From NCBI RefSeq assembly GCF_900110425.1, contig NZ_FODS01000015.1, positions 1 through 64,000 on the forward strand: a stretch of DNA of 64,000 nucleotides, given 5' to 3'. The notes under the pieces are model-generated. The model searched no databases. It had not been told where the DNA came from and saw only the letters and a program-made list of their open reading frames with translations. Below, one piece after another: positions 36,131 through 45,448 of this stretch; positions within the stretch are counted from its first letter, which is position 1; each line of letters starts with the position of its first letter. Source of the stretch: Salinihabitans flavidus. Lineage in GTDB: Bacteria; Pseudomonadota; Alphaproteobacteria; Rhodobacterales; Rhodobacteraceae. A program made the position numbers and the translations under genes.

Positions 36131-36234
36131 TGAAGCGCCCCGGGTTTCCCGGAGGCTGGTTGGTTTGGGTTACGCGGCTCGCTGCTGCATGTCGAGCTGG
36201 CCATAGTGTGCGGCTTCCGCCTCTGCTGGCGGGA
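36131..36234 (-). pseudogene. Right end of an IS3-family element, split by IS1595
   Basis: Reading the minus strand across the younger insertion, PIGHVPPAEAEAAHYGQLD continues to MQQRAA and a stop at 36170. This is the OrfB C-terminus of an IS3 element. It is followed by the typical IS3 end CCGGGAAACCCGGGGCG and TCA at 36131. The remaining 18 bp (37382-37399) lie beyond the IS1595 copy. Only this terminal fragment survives. Confidence 0.65.
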
Positions 36235-37381
36235 GGCGGTGTCAGCAAATTGTGTTGGCGCGAGGGCCTGGAGCGAGCAGCAGCCCGAGCGCATCAAGGT
36301 AGGAGCGGTCCGCGTTGTTCCGGGCGGCGTGCCATCGGCCGTAGGCAACAAGGTTATGTGAGGCGGGGCCGCAAAAAGGGCTGCGTGAAGGCTCGAAAGC
36401 GGGCAATCAGGGCGTTCACGGTGTTGATGTGGTGGCTTCGCGGGGTGCGCTTCGTCCTCCGCCCTGCGTTGAGCGCGAAGTGGGGGATACGCTCGTCCTT
36501 TGCGATACGCTCGTAGGTGGCGTGGCCGTCGGTGCAGAGCACCGCATCGGGCGCCATCACGGGTAGCAGGGCGCCGGTGATCGCCGCCTAGCCGGCGTCA
36601 GCGATGGCTTCGAAGGCACGGTGGCCGGGCCCGGTCCGTGGCTGCGAGCAGTTTCTTCTCCCAGGCCCGCCAGCCGCCTGGAGGCGCCGTAAAGGCGCCG
36701 CCGCGCCGCGGTAAGTCCGCCACCTCGGACGCGGTGGCGCAGGGTGGTTCGCAGGGTCGTCACGGTGCCGAACCCACTCCCACGAGCCCTTTCTGCTTTC
36801 GCGCTGGTGCGGTTCGTCGGCTTCGACGATGCCGGCAAGGGTGCCGTCTGTCTCTGGCGTCAGGGCGCCGATGATCGTCATGCGCCAGCGCCAGACGCTG
36901 TGACGCGACGCGCCCAGCACCTCGGCCCCGCGGCGGCAGGACATCGGCTGGGGCGCCTCGATCATGTCGCGCACAAGCGCAGCCACCAGGTCTGGGCGAT
37001 GCATCCTGGCGAGCGGCGTGCCGCTCCGTCCCGACCAGGTCAACCGGCAGTTCGAGCGCCGCCATCGCTGTGCCCCCGTGCGCGTTCGGCCCCACCGACT
37101 GCGCTCGTCGGTGCCGCAGCGCGGGCAAGACGTTGCGGGACCGCCAGCCTCGGCGCGGGCATCGATTTCCAGGACGACCTCGGCCCGTTCGTGCGCCCCG
37201 GCCACCAACCCCTCCGCTTGCCGCAACGCGTATGGTGTCAGGCGGGCCAGAATGTGGCCAAACTCGGCCGGATCGAAATGGGAAATGGCGGGTCTCCTGG
37301 GATGGCGGGTATCTCGGACACTACCTACCCTACTGGAGAAGTAGAACAAAGGTGGAACTAACGCGGTTTGCTGACACCGCC
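36235..37381 (-). mobile_element. IS1595-family insertion sequence with intact ends
   Basis: The 1,147-bp element is bounded by perfect 15-bp inverted repeats, GGCGGTGTCAGCAAA at 36235-36249 and its complement at 37367-37381. The 8 bp TGGCGGGA occur on both sides (36227-36234 and 37382-37389), a target site duplication. The transposase inside is decayed, so the copy is no longer autonomous. Confidence 0.93.
36242..37286 (-). pseudogene. IS1595-family transposase, frameshifted
   Basis: The N-terminal part is in one frame: SHFDPAEFGHILARLTPYAL, the zinc ribbon CPRCGTDERSRWGR, and the DDE start GIVEADEPHQRESRKGS. The central part is scrambled. The C-terminal part reads LCTDGHATYERIAKDERIPH and RTKRTPRSHHINTVNALIAR, then shifts frame into GPASHNLVAYGRWHAARNNA. 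The natural start should be ATG before SHFD but is ATT here (37284-37286). The total length is not a multiple of three. Not functional. Confidence 0.88.
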
Positions 37382-37542
37382 TGGCGGGACATGTCCGATC
37401 GGCTAGGTCGCAAAACTCCAAGTCCCCGCCGTCGCGTTGAGTGGCTACACCGTACTGGGCATCGTCGTCACCGATCTCGCGGCATAGGTGCGTCCGGAAA
37501 AGGGGAAGAAAGTGGTTCACTCTCTTTGCAAAAGCGAGCCCT

Positions 37543-39003
37543 TCAGAGCGGCTCAATATTTAATCTCGTTAGCGCAGGACTATAGCTTGGGGCTGCTGCC
37601 GAGAAATCATAGGAACGTACGATTGTTCCTGAGTTCAATTTCGTCTTTTCGCAGCTTTGCCGTCTGGCCCACATGGATCGGATCCGTGGCATGGATACGT
37701 CGACCAACGTCACAAGATCCGCGGACAACGGAAAATCAAGGATATTGGAGCGCGTCACATGAAAACCGTCCCCAATGCTGCGCCAGTATTCAAGGAACAC
37801 ATCTGAAGCGACGATACCCAGGAACCGATAGAAGCTTTCACGGTCGTTGAAGCGGAAGATATGCACACCACTACCGGCCTGACCACGAACAGAAACGTAG
37901 TTGCGGGCAACGCTGCCGATGTAGAGTGCATGGCTCCCCCGATTGTCCGCCAGATCGCCCAGATGATAGGCAAACTGCTGATGTTGCAGGTACCGCGCCA
38001 TTGCGCCCGAAGATGGTCGGATGAATTGGTCAGTTATTCGGTATTCTGTCACGTCGTAGAGTTCTGGGCTTCCTGCGAGAAAGCCCGCGCGTTCAGAAGT
38101 ACTCCATCTGTAAAGCGGTGACGAGTAAAGGCGATGCTCAGTGTTTGCTAAAGCAGAAACGATAGTGCAGCGCTGGCTGTTTGCCTTGTTTGTATTATCG
38201 CTTTGGGGCTTACCTGATTTAAAAAGCGTATCAGGTATATTGTCGAAGTGACTCGCATAGACCGCAAATCTCCTAGATCGCAATTTGTTGCGCAAAGCCG
38301 CATAATCGCGACTGAAGGCGATAGATAGCGGAACAATGAAGTGCATAGCGGCAAGCGGTGCTGCAATCTCAAGGCAACGATCGAGAAAGTCTGCGTAACT
38401 ATTCTTCCATTTTGCACCCTTTGGGTTGGAAACAAACGGCGGGTTACCGAAAAGACAAACGGGGCGGGAAGACTTTTCGCCTTGATACGTTAGAAAATCT
38501 TTATGTTCGAAATATGGCGTGAAATAGTCCGCACCTAGAGCGGAGTTGATAACAGAGAACTGACGCTTGGCGTAATCAAGAGAAGCAGCATTAATATCGA
38601 CCAGGTGCAAATCAAGGTCGTGCATAGCCTCTAATGGAACGCCAAGATCGAGAAGTTTTCTAAGTAAAGCGAATACGAGGACACCGGATCCGCACGAGGG
38701 CTCTATAAAACGATGATTCCGGACAAGTGCGGTTGCCTGCTCAGGGCCGGATATATTGCTCGCGTCAAAAAACTGGTTCCAGAAGAATCGCGCAACGTCG
38801 ACAGGGGTGTAATAGGAACCGGACAGCTTGCGTGCCTGCTCAGACTTGCATGGCGTGTAGTAGGCGAGATCGCGCTCGTCCTTTTCAGCTTGATGCATCA
38901 CACGATCCAGAATCATTTTCGCGCCATCTGCAACCGCCCCTTCATACGAAAAAACGTTTGCCGGTTGTTTCTTGTCTTTTTGGAGTGGCGCGGCAATATT
39001 CAT
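37543..39003 (-). CDS. N6-adenine-type DNA methyltransferase (Eco57I/TaqI-like)
   Basis: A 486-residue gamma-class methyltransferase. The SAM-binding motif RFIEPSCGSGVLVFALLRKL and the catalytic CLFGNPPFVSNPKGAKW (NPPF) are clear, in the gamma order I then IV. An N-terminal helical region (SGSYYTPVDVARFFWNQFF) is the usual YYTP motif, and a target-recognition domain forms the C-terminal half. The ATG overlaps the stop of the m5C gene (TAATG), so both are co-translated. It should methylate adenine in the target of the linked restriction enzyme. The sequence site is unknown. Confidence 0.9.
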   Translation of the reverse strand: MNIAAPLQKDKKQPANVFSYEGAVADGAKMILDRVMHQAEKDERDLAYYTPCKSEQARKLSGSYYTPVDVARFFWNQFFDASNISGPEQATALVRNHRFIEPSCGSGVLVFALLRKLLDLGVPLEAMHDLDLHLVDINAASLDYAKRQFSVINSALGADYFTPYFEHKDFLTYQGEKSSRPVCLFGNPPFVSNPKGAKWKNSYADFLDRCLEIAAPLAAMHFIVPLSIAFSRDYAALRNKLRSRRFAVYASHFDNIPDTLFKSGKPQSDNTNKANSQRCTIVSALANTEHRLYSSPLYRWSTSERAGFLAGSPELYDVTEYRITDQFIRPSSGAMARYLQHQQFAYHLGDLADNRGSHALYIGSVARNYVSVRGQAGSGVHIFRFNDRESFYRFLGIVASDVFLEYWRSIGDGFHVTRSNILDFPLSADLVTLVDVSMPRIRSMWARRQSCEKTKLNSGTIVRSYDFSAAAPSYSPALTRLNIEPL

Positions 39004-40079
39004 TACAGATGCTCGATGAGGTGGGAAACCATGTGCTTACCAAGTAGGCTGGGGACAGCATTACCGATCTGCTTCTGGATCGAACGCCGATTCCCGGCAA
39101 AGCGATAGCCTTCCGGAAAAGTCTGGATGGCAGCGATCTCGGGCACGCGTAAGCGGCGATTATTCCAATGGAATGGACCCACCCACGGTCCAGGCTGTGC
39201 GGCGATGGTTATCGATGGTTCGTCCGGATGAAGCTTATGTAGAAAGTTCCAGAAACGGCCACCTGTGCGGAATGTACGACCGTCATATCTCTCGAGTTTC
39301 GACAAAGCGATATAGTTCTTTCCAGCGGGCACGTGCACAAGTTCGTGGTAGTATGTGCCGGCGCTCGCATCTTCCTGCGGTTCGGCAAAAATGTCCTTAT
39401 CGAATCTCTCGATGAAGGCACCAACGCCAACGTATGGTGTGAAGCCATTCATCAGTTCCGGCTTTGCCGGATCGCCATGGGTCGCGTGGGGCAATGGTAT
39501 GGGTTTGTGGGCATCCTTAATGCCGAACACAAAGACACGCTTGCGTTTCTGCGGGACGCCAAAATCGGCGGCGTTCGCACGATACACCGTGCAAGCATAA
39601 CCAAGCGCTTCGGCCTCTGCGATAAACTTTTCAAAAATCTTGATGTTTGTGGGGTGCCGGATGCTCTCCACATTTTCAAAAAGGAATCCGTTCGGCTGCA
39701 ATTCTTGCACAGCGCGTAGATATTGCCCGAGCATATTGCGGGGGTCGTTTTCGATCAGCCGGTTGTCATTCTTGACCCAATAGCCGTTCTTGGAAAAAGG
39801 TTGGCATGGCGGACCTCCGATCAGGATGGTGGGTTGCCCATCGCGCCAGTGTCGAAAATCAATCGTTTGGACGTCGGCCTCGATGATTCCGTCTGAGTGA
39901 GCTGCCAGACTATTGAGTCGAAGCGTTTCGGCACTGTCCGGATCGTTCTCGACACAAGCGACAATAGAGGCACCGGCCTGTATCGCGCCGACGTCCAGAC
40001 CACCGGCGCCCGAAAATAGACTTACGCAACGAACCACTCTGGCTGCTCCCTTCGTTCTTTCGCGCCTGTCATGACACAT
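39003..40079 (-). CDS. DNA (cytosine-5) methyltransferase
   Basis: A 358-residue C5 methyltransferase with all key motifs in order: CVSLFSGAGGLDVGAIQAG (I), CVENDPDSAETL (II), LIGGPPCQPFSKNGYW (IV, catalytic Cys), FLFENVESI (VI), QKRKRVFVFGI (VIII), a target-recognition region about 190-300, and IQKQIGNAVPSLLGKH (X). ATG 40079 is chosen; TTG 40106 gives nine more residues. It leads the restriction operon. The specificity cannot be read. Confidence 0.93.
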   Translation of the reverse strand: MCHDRRERTKGAARVVRCVSLFSGAGGLDVGAIQAGASIVACVENDPDSAETLRLNSLAAHSDGIIEADVQTIDFRHWRDGQPTILIGGPPCQPFSKNGYWVKNDNRLIENDPRNMLGQYLRAVQELQPNGFLFENVESIRHPTNIKIFEKFIAEAEALGYACTVYRANAADFGVPQKRKRVFVFGIKDAHKPIPLPHATHGDPAKPELMNGFTPYVGVGAFIERFDKDIFAEPQEDASAGTYYHELVHVPAGKNYIALSKLERYDGRTFRTGGRFWNFLHKLHPDEPSITIAAQPGPWVGPFHWNNRRLRVPEIAAIQTFPEGYRFAGNRRSIQKQIGNAVPSLLGKHMVSHLIEHL

Positions 40080-40133
40080 GTTAGTTTTATGCGCTCTTCG
40101 CGGCAACGGCGTCCGCGGAAGACAGGTGCGGTA

Positions 40134-40192
40134 GGTGCACTGCGCACCACACCACAGTTACTGTTTAGCTATATTTAGGGTGCGGCGCACCC
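40134..40192. promoter_or_regulatory. Two similar inverted repeats upstream of the m5C gene
   Basis: GGTGCACTGCGCACC (40134-40148) and GGGTGCGGCGCACCC (40178-40192) share the arms GGTGC and GCACC and lie 44 bp apart, upstream of the methyltransferase start. They look like operators for self-control of the restriction-modification operon. Confidence 0.5.
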
Positions 40193-40378
40193 TTCAATTT
40201 CTAGATATGGGCGTTTTTTTCACAGTTTGTGCTTGACGGCAACGGCTCAGCAGCAGCTTACCTCAATAATCCATGCAAGGCGTGCGTCACTCTGTGGTCG
40301 ACGGAGGTGTCGTGGCTCGCGCAGAAGGTTCTGACCCGCCGCCTCCTCGACCGTGCCTCGTTCAGCTTGGCTGAGAGG

Positions 40379-40756
40379 TCAAAGTCCATGCTGCTGCCTC
40401 CACTCCACCGGGAATGGCTGTAGAAGCCGTGCCAGCAGCACCTCTGGCCCCTGCTTTCCGTCCAGGATCGCCTCGACAATGTCGGGTGCGAGCAGCGTAA
40501 GGCGCAGGACGCGGGTCATATAGGACGGCGCGATGCCTTCACGCCGGGCCAGCTCGCCGATAGTGATAAACTCCCCCGATTCCAGCAACCGCTTCCAGCG
40601 GAAGGCGCGGGCCAGCGCCTTGACGAGGGTGCTGTCTGTCCGGCGCGGCTGCGCGGCTCCTTCCGGCAACTGGATCTCCTTCCGACCGCCGCGCTTCACG
40701 ACGCGGAACGGGACGCGGAGAGTCACGGTCTCGGGGATCGGTGCACGGCGTGTCAT
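40379..40756 (-). CDS. Small helix-turn-helix protein downstream of recombinase
   Basis: A 125-residue protein starting MTRRAPIPETVTLRVPFR. A helix-turn-helix lies in ESGEFITIGELARREGIAPSYMTRVLRL (about 75-102), followed by APDIVEAILDGKQGPE and a basic tail. The start overlaps the stop of the recombinase gene, so it is the last gene of that operon. Its size and place suggest a directionality factor or operon regulator; that is inference. Confidence 0.7.
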   Translation of the reverse strand: MTRRAPIPETVTLRVPFRVVKRGGRKEIQLPEGAAQPRRTDSTLVKALARAFRWKRLLESGEFITIGELARREGIAPSYMTRVLRLTLLAPDIVEAILDGKQGPEVLLARLLQPFPVEWRQQHGL

Positions 40757-42059
40757 GCTGAAACCTCGATATCGCCGGCCAGCATCTCGCGGGCCAGACC
40801 GCCAAGACCGTCCACGCGGAGGCGGACGTTGAGCCCGTCGGCGCCGATATCGACGCGTTCGACCAGCAGCGCCACGATGCGCGCCTGCTCGGCAGGGAAC
40901 AACTCGTCCCACAGCGGGTCGAGCTGCTGCAGGGCCGTCCGGGCGTCGGCCTCGGTGGTTTCGTCGGCGTGGCCGCGTGCCGCCTTCCACGTTCCTGCGA
41001 CGATCTCCGGCTGGCGGAACACGACGCGCAACTGGTCGATGACGGCCGCCTCGATCTCGCCCGCGGGCACGCGGCCAACCGGACAAGAACCCGCGCCATG
41101 CTTCAGCACCGTCTGGCTGACATAGTAGCGGTAGAGCTTATCGCCCTTGCGGGTGTGGGTCGGTGAGAAGGCCGCACCATCGGGACCGAAGAGAATCCCC
41201 TTCAGCAACGCGGGCGTCTCGGCGCGGGTGCGCGCGGCGCGCTTGCGGGGGCTCTCCTGCAGGATGGCATGGACGCGGTCCCACGTCTCGCGGTCGATGA
41301 TGGCGTCGTGCTCGCCGGGATAGCTATCGCCCTTGTGCACCGCCTCGCCGATATAAGCGCGGTTGTTCAGCATCCGGTAGAGGTATTTCTTGTCGATCCG
41401 GTTGCCGCGCGGCGTGAGGATGCCGCGCTTGCCCACCTCCCGCGCCATTTCCGTCCCCGAGCCGATTTCGAGGAAGCGCGCGAAGATCCAGCGGACATGC
41501 TCGGCATGCTCGTCGTCAATCACCAGCTTCCGATTCTCGACGCGGTAGCCGTAGGGCGGCACCCCGCCCATCCACATGCCCTTCTTCCGGCTGGCGGCGA
41601 CCTTGTCCCGGATGCGTTCGGCCGTGACCTCCCGCTCGAACTGGGCGAAGGACAGCAGGATGTTCAGCGTCAGCCGCCCCATGGATGTGGTCGTGTTGAA
41701 CGCCTGCGTGACTGAGACGAAGGTGACCTCGTTGCGGTCAAACACCTCGACCAGCTTGGCGAAGTCGGCCAGCGAGCGGCTGAGCCGGTCGATCTTGTAG
41801 ACCACCACCACGTCAACCAGCCCGTCCTCGATGTCTTCCAGCAGCCGCTGCAGGCCGGGGCGTAGGAGCGTGCCGCCGGACAGGCCGCCATCGTCATACT
41901 GATCGCGGACCTGCACCCAACCCTCGGAGCGCTGGGAGGCCACGAACGCTTCGCAGGCCTCCCGCTGGGCATGGAGGCTGTTGAACTCCTGTTCCAGCCC
42001 TTCCTCGGAGGATTTGCGCGTGTAGATCGCGCAGCGCTGTTTGCGGACGATTGGTTTTG

Positions 42060-42063
<4 letters not shown>
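40753..42063 (-). CDS. Serine recombinase of the prophage
   Basis: A 436-residue resolvase-type integrase. It has RCAIYTRKSSEEGLEQEFNS (catalytic Ser about 18), DGGLSGGTLLRPGLQRLL, VVYKIDRLSRSLADFAKL, ILLSFAQFEREVTAERIRDK, and the recombinase domain LNNRAYIGEAVHKGDSYPG with a C-terminal coiled region. The GTG start at 42063 follows GGAGG at 42072-42076 and overlaps the DUF2924 stop (GTGA). Related to the recombinase at 26.8 kb but shorter and clearly diverged. Likely the phage integrase. Confidence 0.93.
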
Positions 42064-42508
<445 letters not shown>

Positions 42509-42512
<4 letters not shown>

Positions 42513-42736
42513 GCTGTTTCCTCGTGAGTCGGAGTTGCATGAACGCTCTGGTCGGCCGGATAGTGTAGGCGAATTTCTCCAGTATCCGCATATGGTTGCC
42601 CGCGGTCTCGCATGCGCAACCGAACCAGCCCAAGGGCCAGCATAGCGCACAGCTCGGCGCGGCGCTCGGCGGGGGGCATCTGGTGAGGAGGCAGCGGGTT
42701 CGAGCCCAGCCGCGGGTATGTCGGCGCGTTTCGCAT
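42509..42736 (-). CDS. Small protein upstream of DUF2924, unknown
   Basis: A 75-residue protein with proline-rich YPRLGSNPLPPHQMPPAERR, a helix LCAMLALGLVRLRMR, and an acidic, histidine-containing end. It sits in the place of the DUF3489 protein of the other element but has no clear resemblance to it. Its stop overlaps the DUF2924 start (ATGA), so it is part of the recombinase operon. No function recognised. Confidence 0.7.
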
Positions 42737-42953
42737 GGGGACAACGCTATCGGTGCCGCCTCCGAAAACAATCCGATTCAAGGACTTGAGGGGGTTGTGC
42801 GTAAGCCCGCGCAGTCGATGGAAACTGGGTGTGCGGGTAGCTGCAGTGCTCCGAGAGCCGTCACCACTTGGCGTGAATGATGCTGTGAATAATTTGAGGT
42901 TGTTTATGTAAAACGACCCTGCTATTCTCTGTGAAAACAAGCGAGGCCCGATC

Positions 42954-43544
42954 ATGCCGATTCCTAGCGAAGCCACCGTGCGTCCCATCCTTGACGACAT
43001 CCGCGAACAGGTCGTCTCCGCGATCCAAGAGGCGTGGAAGGACTGGCTGGCCAGCGATTTCAACGGCGTCTGGCGTTGCAAACGCAGCCGTGCGAATTTT
43101 GTCTGGGAGCAGATCATCGAGCGCGCGAACAAAGCCCTGCTGGAACACGATGCCGTCCACATGATCCATGGCCAAGAAACGATAAAGTTTCTCGTTCGGG
43201 ACACGGTGCTGTTTCGGTTCAAGAAGGCAGATGAGATGGGCCGCTCGTCGAATGTCGCCACGCAACTGGCGCTCGCTTTTCACGACCATGGCCAAGATTT
43301 GTTCGACCTGCCAGAGGTGCAGCGCGTCGAGGTCGTCTACAAGCTGAATCGCCTCGAAACGCAGCTCGAAGACATTTGCGTGGTCGCCCGCAATGGCGAT
43401 CAGATTGCTTGGGAGTACAGCCTTCTGGATGCGGGCGAGGCCGCGGTTCCATTACCGATGCCCGCGCCGAAACCCGAGCGTCCTGCCACGGCCATCGTCA
43501 AACTCAAGGGCGCCGCGGACGACCGCAAGAAGCGTCAAGACTGA
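42954..43544 (+). CDS. Unknown protein paired with XRE-ImmA/IrrE gene
   Basis: A 196-residue protein, mainly helical (VRPILDDIREQVVSAIQEAW, ERANKALLEHDAVHMI, QRVEVVYKLNRLETQLEDI), with a proline-rich linker near 160 and a basic end. I recognise no family. The stop overlaps the start of the XRE-ImmA/IrrE gene (TGATG), so the two are made together. In such pairs the peptidase often controls a toxin or phage regulator, making this the candidate effector; that is inference. Confidence 0.75.
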   Translation: MPIPSEATVRPILDDIREQVVSAIQEAWKDWLASDFNGVWRCKRSRANFVWEQIIERANKALLEHDAVHMIHGQETIKFLVRDTVLFRFKKADEMGRSSNVATQLALAFHDHGQDLFDLPEVQRVEVVYKLNRLETQLEDICVVARNGDQIAWEYSLLDAGEAAVPLPMPAPKPERPATAIVKLKGAADDRKKRQD

Positions 43545-44614
43545 TGCCTACCGGTTTCAATCAGGACCTGCTGCGGATAGCGCGGCAGGCGCGGGGGTGG
43601 AGTCAGACAGAACTTTCCACGCGCTCAGGGGTTTCTCAGGCCAATCTGTCGAAACTCGAAAACGGGCTGATCGGCCCTACCGAAGACGTTTTGAAAAGCG
43701 TCAGCGAAGCCTTGGGTTTTCCGGTCGATTTCTTCTTCCAGAACGACCGGGTCATTGGTCTGCCGATGAGCGTGCAATACCGGAAGCGGGCGAGCGTTGG
43801 GCAGAAGGCGATTGAGCGCCTGGAAGCCGAACTCAACATCAGGATCCTGCACATCCGAAGACTGCTCGATGCCGCCGAGCTGGAGCCGGAGTTGTCCCTT
43901 CCGCGTCTGGATGTCGACGAGTACGGCGGCGACCCCGAACGTATCGCCGATCTCATCAGGCGCACCTGGCTCGTACCTTCGGGGCCGATCCGGGAGCTTG
44001 TCGAATGGGTGGAACGAGCGGGGTGTATAGTCGTCCATTGCGACTTCGCCGCGCTAAAGGTCGATGGTTTCACGGTCCAGATACCGGACATGCCGCCATG
44101 CATCTTTCTGAATCGCAACATGCCCGCAGATCGGCAGCGGTTCAGTCTCGCGCACGAACTCGGGCATGTCGTTATGCATCAGGTGCCATCACCGGAAATG
44201 GAAGATGAGGCGAACGAATTTGCAGCGGCGCTGCTCTTGCCGGCACGAGATATCCGCCCCCAACTCGCCGGGCGGCGCCTCACGATCCAGAGGCTCGCTG
44301 CCTTGAAGCCTGTCTGGCGCGTGTCGATGGCTGCGCTTCTTTATCGCGCCAAAGTGATTGGCGCGATTACCGACAACCAGAATCAGTATCTCTGGCGACA
44401 GATGAGCTCTCTGGGCTACCGCAAAACGGAGCCGCCTGAACTTGATCTAAAGGCCGAAATGCCCACTGTCCTCCCGGAGATTATCAGGCTTCATGTAGAG
44501 GACCTTGGCTACGAAGTATCCGATCTCGCCCAAGCGCTCCGATCAAGCGAAAACGATCTGCGCAAGCTTCATCCGCTTTCCGAAACCACTCAGCGACTAC
44601 GAGTGGTGAAGTAG
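43544..44614 (+). CDS. XRE-family regulator fused to ImmA/IrrE metallopeptidase
   Basis: A 356-residue fusion. Residues 1-65 form an XRE helix-turn-helix (GWSQTELSTRSGVSQANLSKLENG). Residues about 175-270 form a zinc peptidase with SLAHELGHVVMHQVP (HExxH) and EANEFAAALLLPARDI (the distal Glu). These Xre-Zn-peptidase proteins (COG2856) act as antitoxin-like or derepressor factors that cut a repressor after DNA stress. It is the second gene of a pair, directly before the prophage repressor gene on the other strand. Confidence 0.9.
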   Translation: MPTGFNQDLLRIARQARGWSQTELSTRSGVSQANLSKLENGLIGPTEDVLKSVSEALGFPVDFFFQNDRVIGLPMSVQYRKRASVGQKAIERLEAELNIRILHIRRLLDAAELEPELSLPRLDVDEYGGDPERIADLIRRTWLVPSGPIRELVEWVERAGCIVVHCDFAALKVDGFTVQIPDMPPCIFLNRNMPADRQRFSLAHELGHVVMHQVPSPEMEDEANEFAAALLLPARDIRPQLAGRRLTIQRLAALKPVWRVSMAALLYRAKVIGAITDNQNQYLWRQMSSLGYRKTEPPELDLKAEMPTVLPEIIRLHVEDLGYEVSDLAQALRSSENDLRKLHPLSETTQRLRVVK

Positions 44615-44655
44615 ACGCGATGGAACGGCTGCCGGTGTACAGCACGAAAGTCACG

Positions 44656-45333
44656 TCAAATCTCCCTTGCAAACCAGCGGATACGTCCAATGATATGGAC
44701 CTCGTCGGCGGTCCGCTCGTACGGATTGTAGAAGCTGTTGTCGGAAATCACCTGCACCGCCGGTGGGTCGCTGTTCGGGATGTGCTCGAGCCGCTTGGCA
44801 ACCAGCCCCATGCCGTCGTCCAGCACGAAGATGCCCGGCGGATTGGGCGCGCGGCGCGCCATGTCCACGAGCACTGTGTCCCCGTCGAGCAGCGTCGGCG
44901 CCATGCTGTCGCCTTCCACATGCATGATCCGCAGCTGGGAGGGGATGGCCTTCAGATTGTGGCGAATCCAGGATCGCCGGAAATGATAGGCGCGGTCGGC
45001 GCAGTCGGACTGGGCCTCCACGACGGCGCCGCCGCCCATGGACGGGCGCGGGCTGGCATGCGCGATGGACACGAACACCTCGTCGGGGCTTTCGATAAAG
45101 GGAGACGTCCCCTCGACCTCGCCGATTCCGTGGATCAGCCAGTCGCGGTCGACCTTGAGCACTGTGGCGACCTCGCCAAGCTTTTCAATGCTGGGGCGCG
45201 TCGAGCGTCCGCGAAGAATGTCGTAGACGAAGGAGCGGTTGACGCCGGCCATCTCGGCGACATGGGCGGGGCTCAGCCCAAGCTGGTACGCCCGGGCCCG
45301 GAGACGGTCGGCAAGAGTATGATGCACGGCCAT
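44656..45333 (-). CDS. S24-family CI-like prophage repressor
   Basis: A 225-residue repressor. The N-terminal helix-turn-helix is LSPAHVAEMAGVNRSFVYDIL (about 20-40), and the C-terminal S24 peptidase has MHVEGDSMAPTLLDGDTVLVD with the catalytic Ser and GMGLVAKRLEHI with the Lys. This is the LexA/CI layout, cleaved in RecA-dependent induction. ATG 45333 is chosen because it starts at the HTH. It is divergent from the early operon, with operator-like sequence between them. Confidence 0.92.
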   Translation of the reverse strand: MAVHHTLADRLRARAYQLGLSPAHVAEMAGVNRSFVYDILRGRSTRPSIEKLGEVATVLKVDRDWLIHGIGEVEGTSPFIESPDEVFVSIAHASPRPSMGGGAVVEAQSDCADRAYHFRRSWIRHNLKAIPSQLRIMHVEGDSMAPTLLDGDTVLVDMARRAPNPPGIFVLDDGMGLVAKRLEHIPNSDPPAVQVISDNSFYNPYERTADEVHIIGRIRWFAREI

Positions 45334-45360
45334 GTTATCCCCAACACGATGTGGATTTAA

Positions 45361-45421
45361 AAGGATAAAACAGGATTGATCGGGTGCCGTCAAGCAGATA
45401 AGAACATAAGGTAAACATCCT
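45361..45421. promoter_or_regulatory. Candidate repressor operators
   Basis: The divergent region holds AAGGATAAAACAGGAT (45361-45376) and AGGTAAACATCCT (45409-45421), the second a near-palindrome with AGG/CCT arms. Both share AGGA/AGGT with AAAC, fitting a CI-type operator pair. Confidence 0.4.
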
Positions 45422-45448
45422 ATAGTGGAATCGGCGGAAGGGCAGGGA

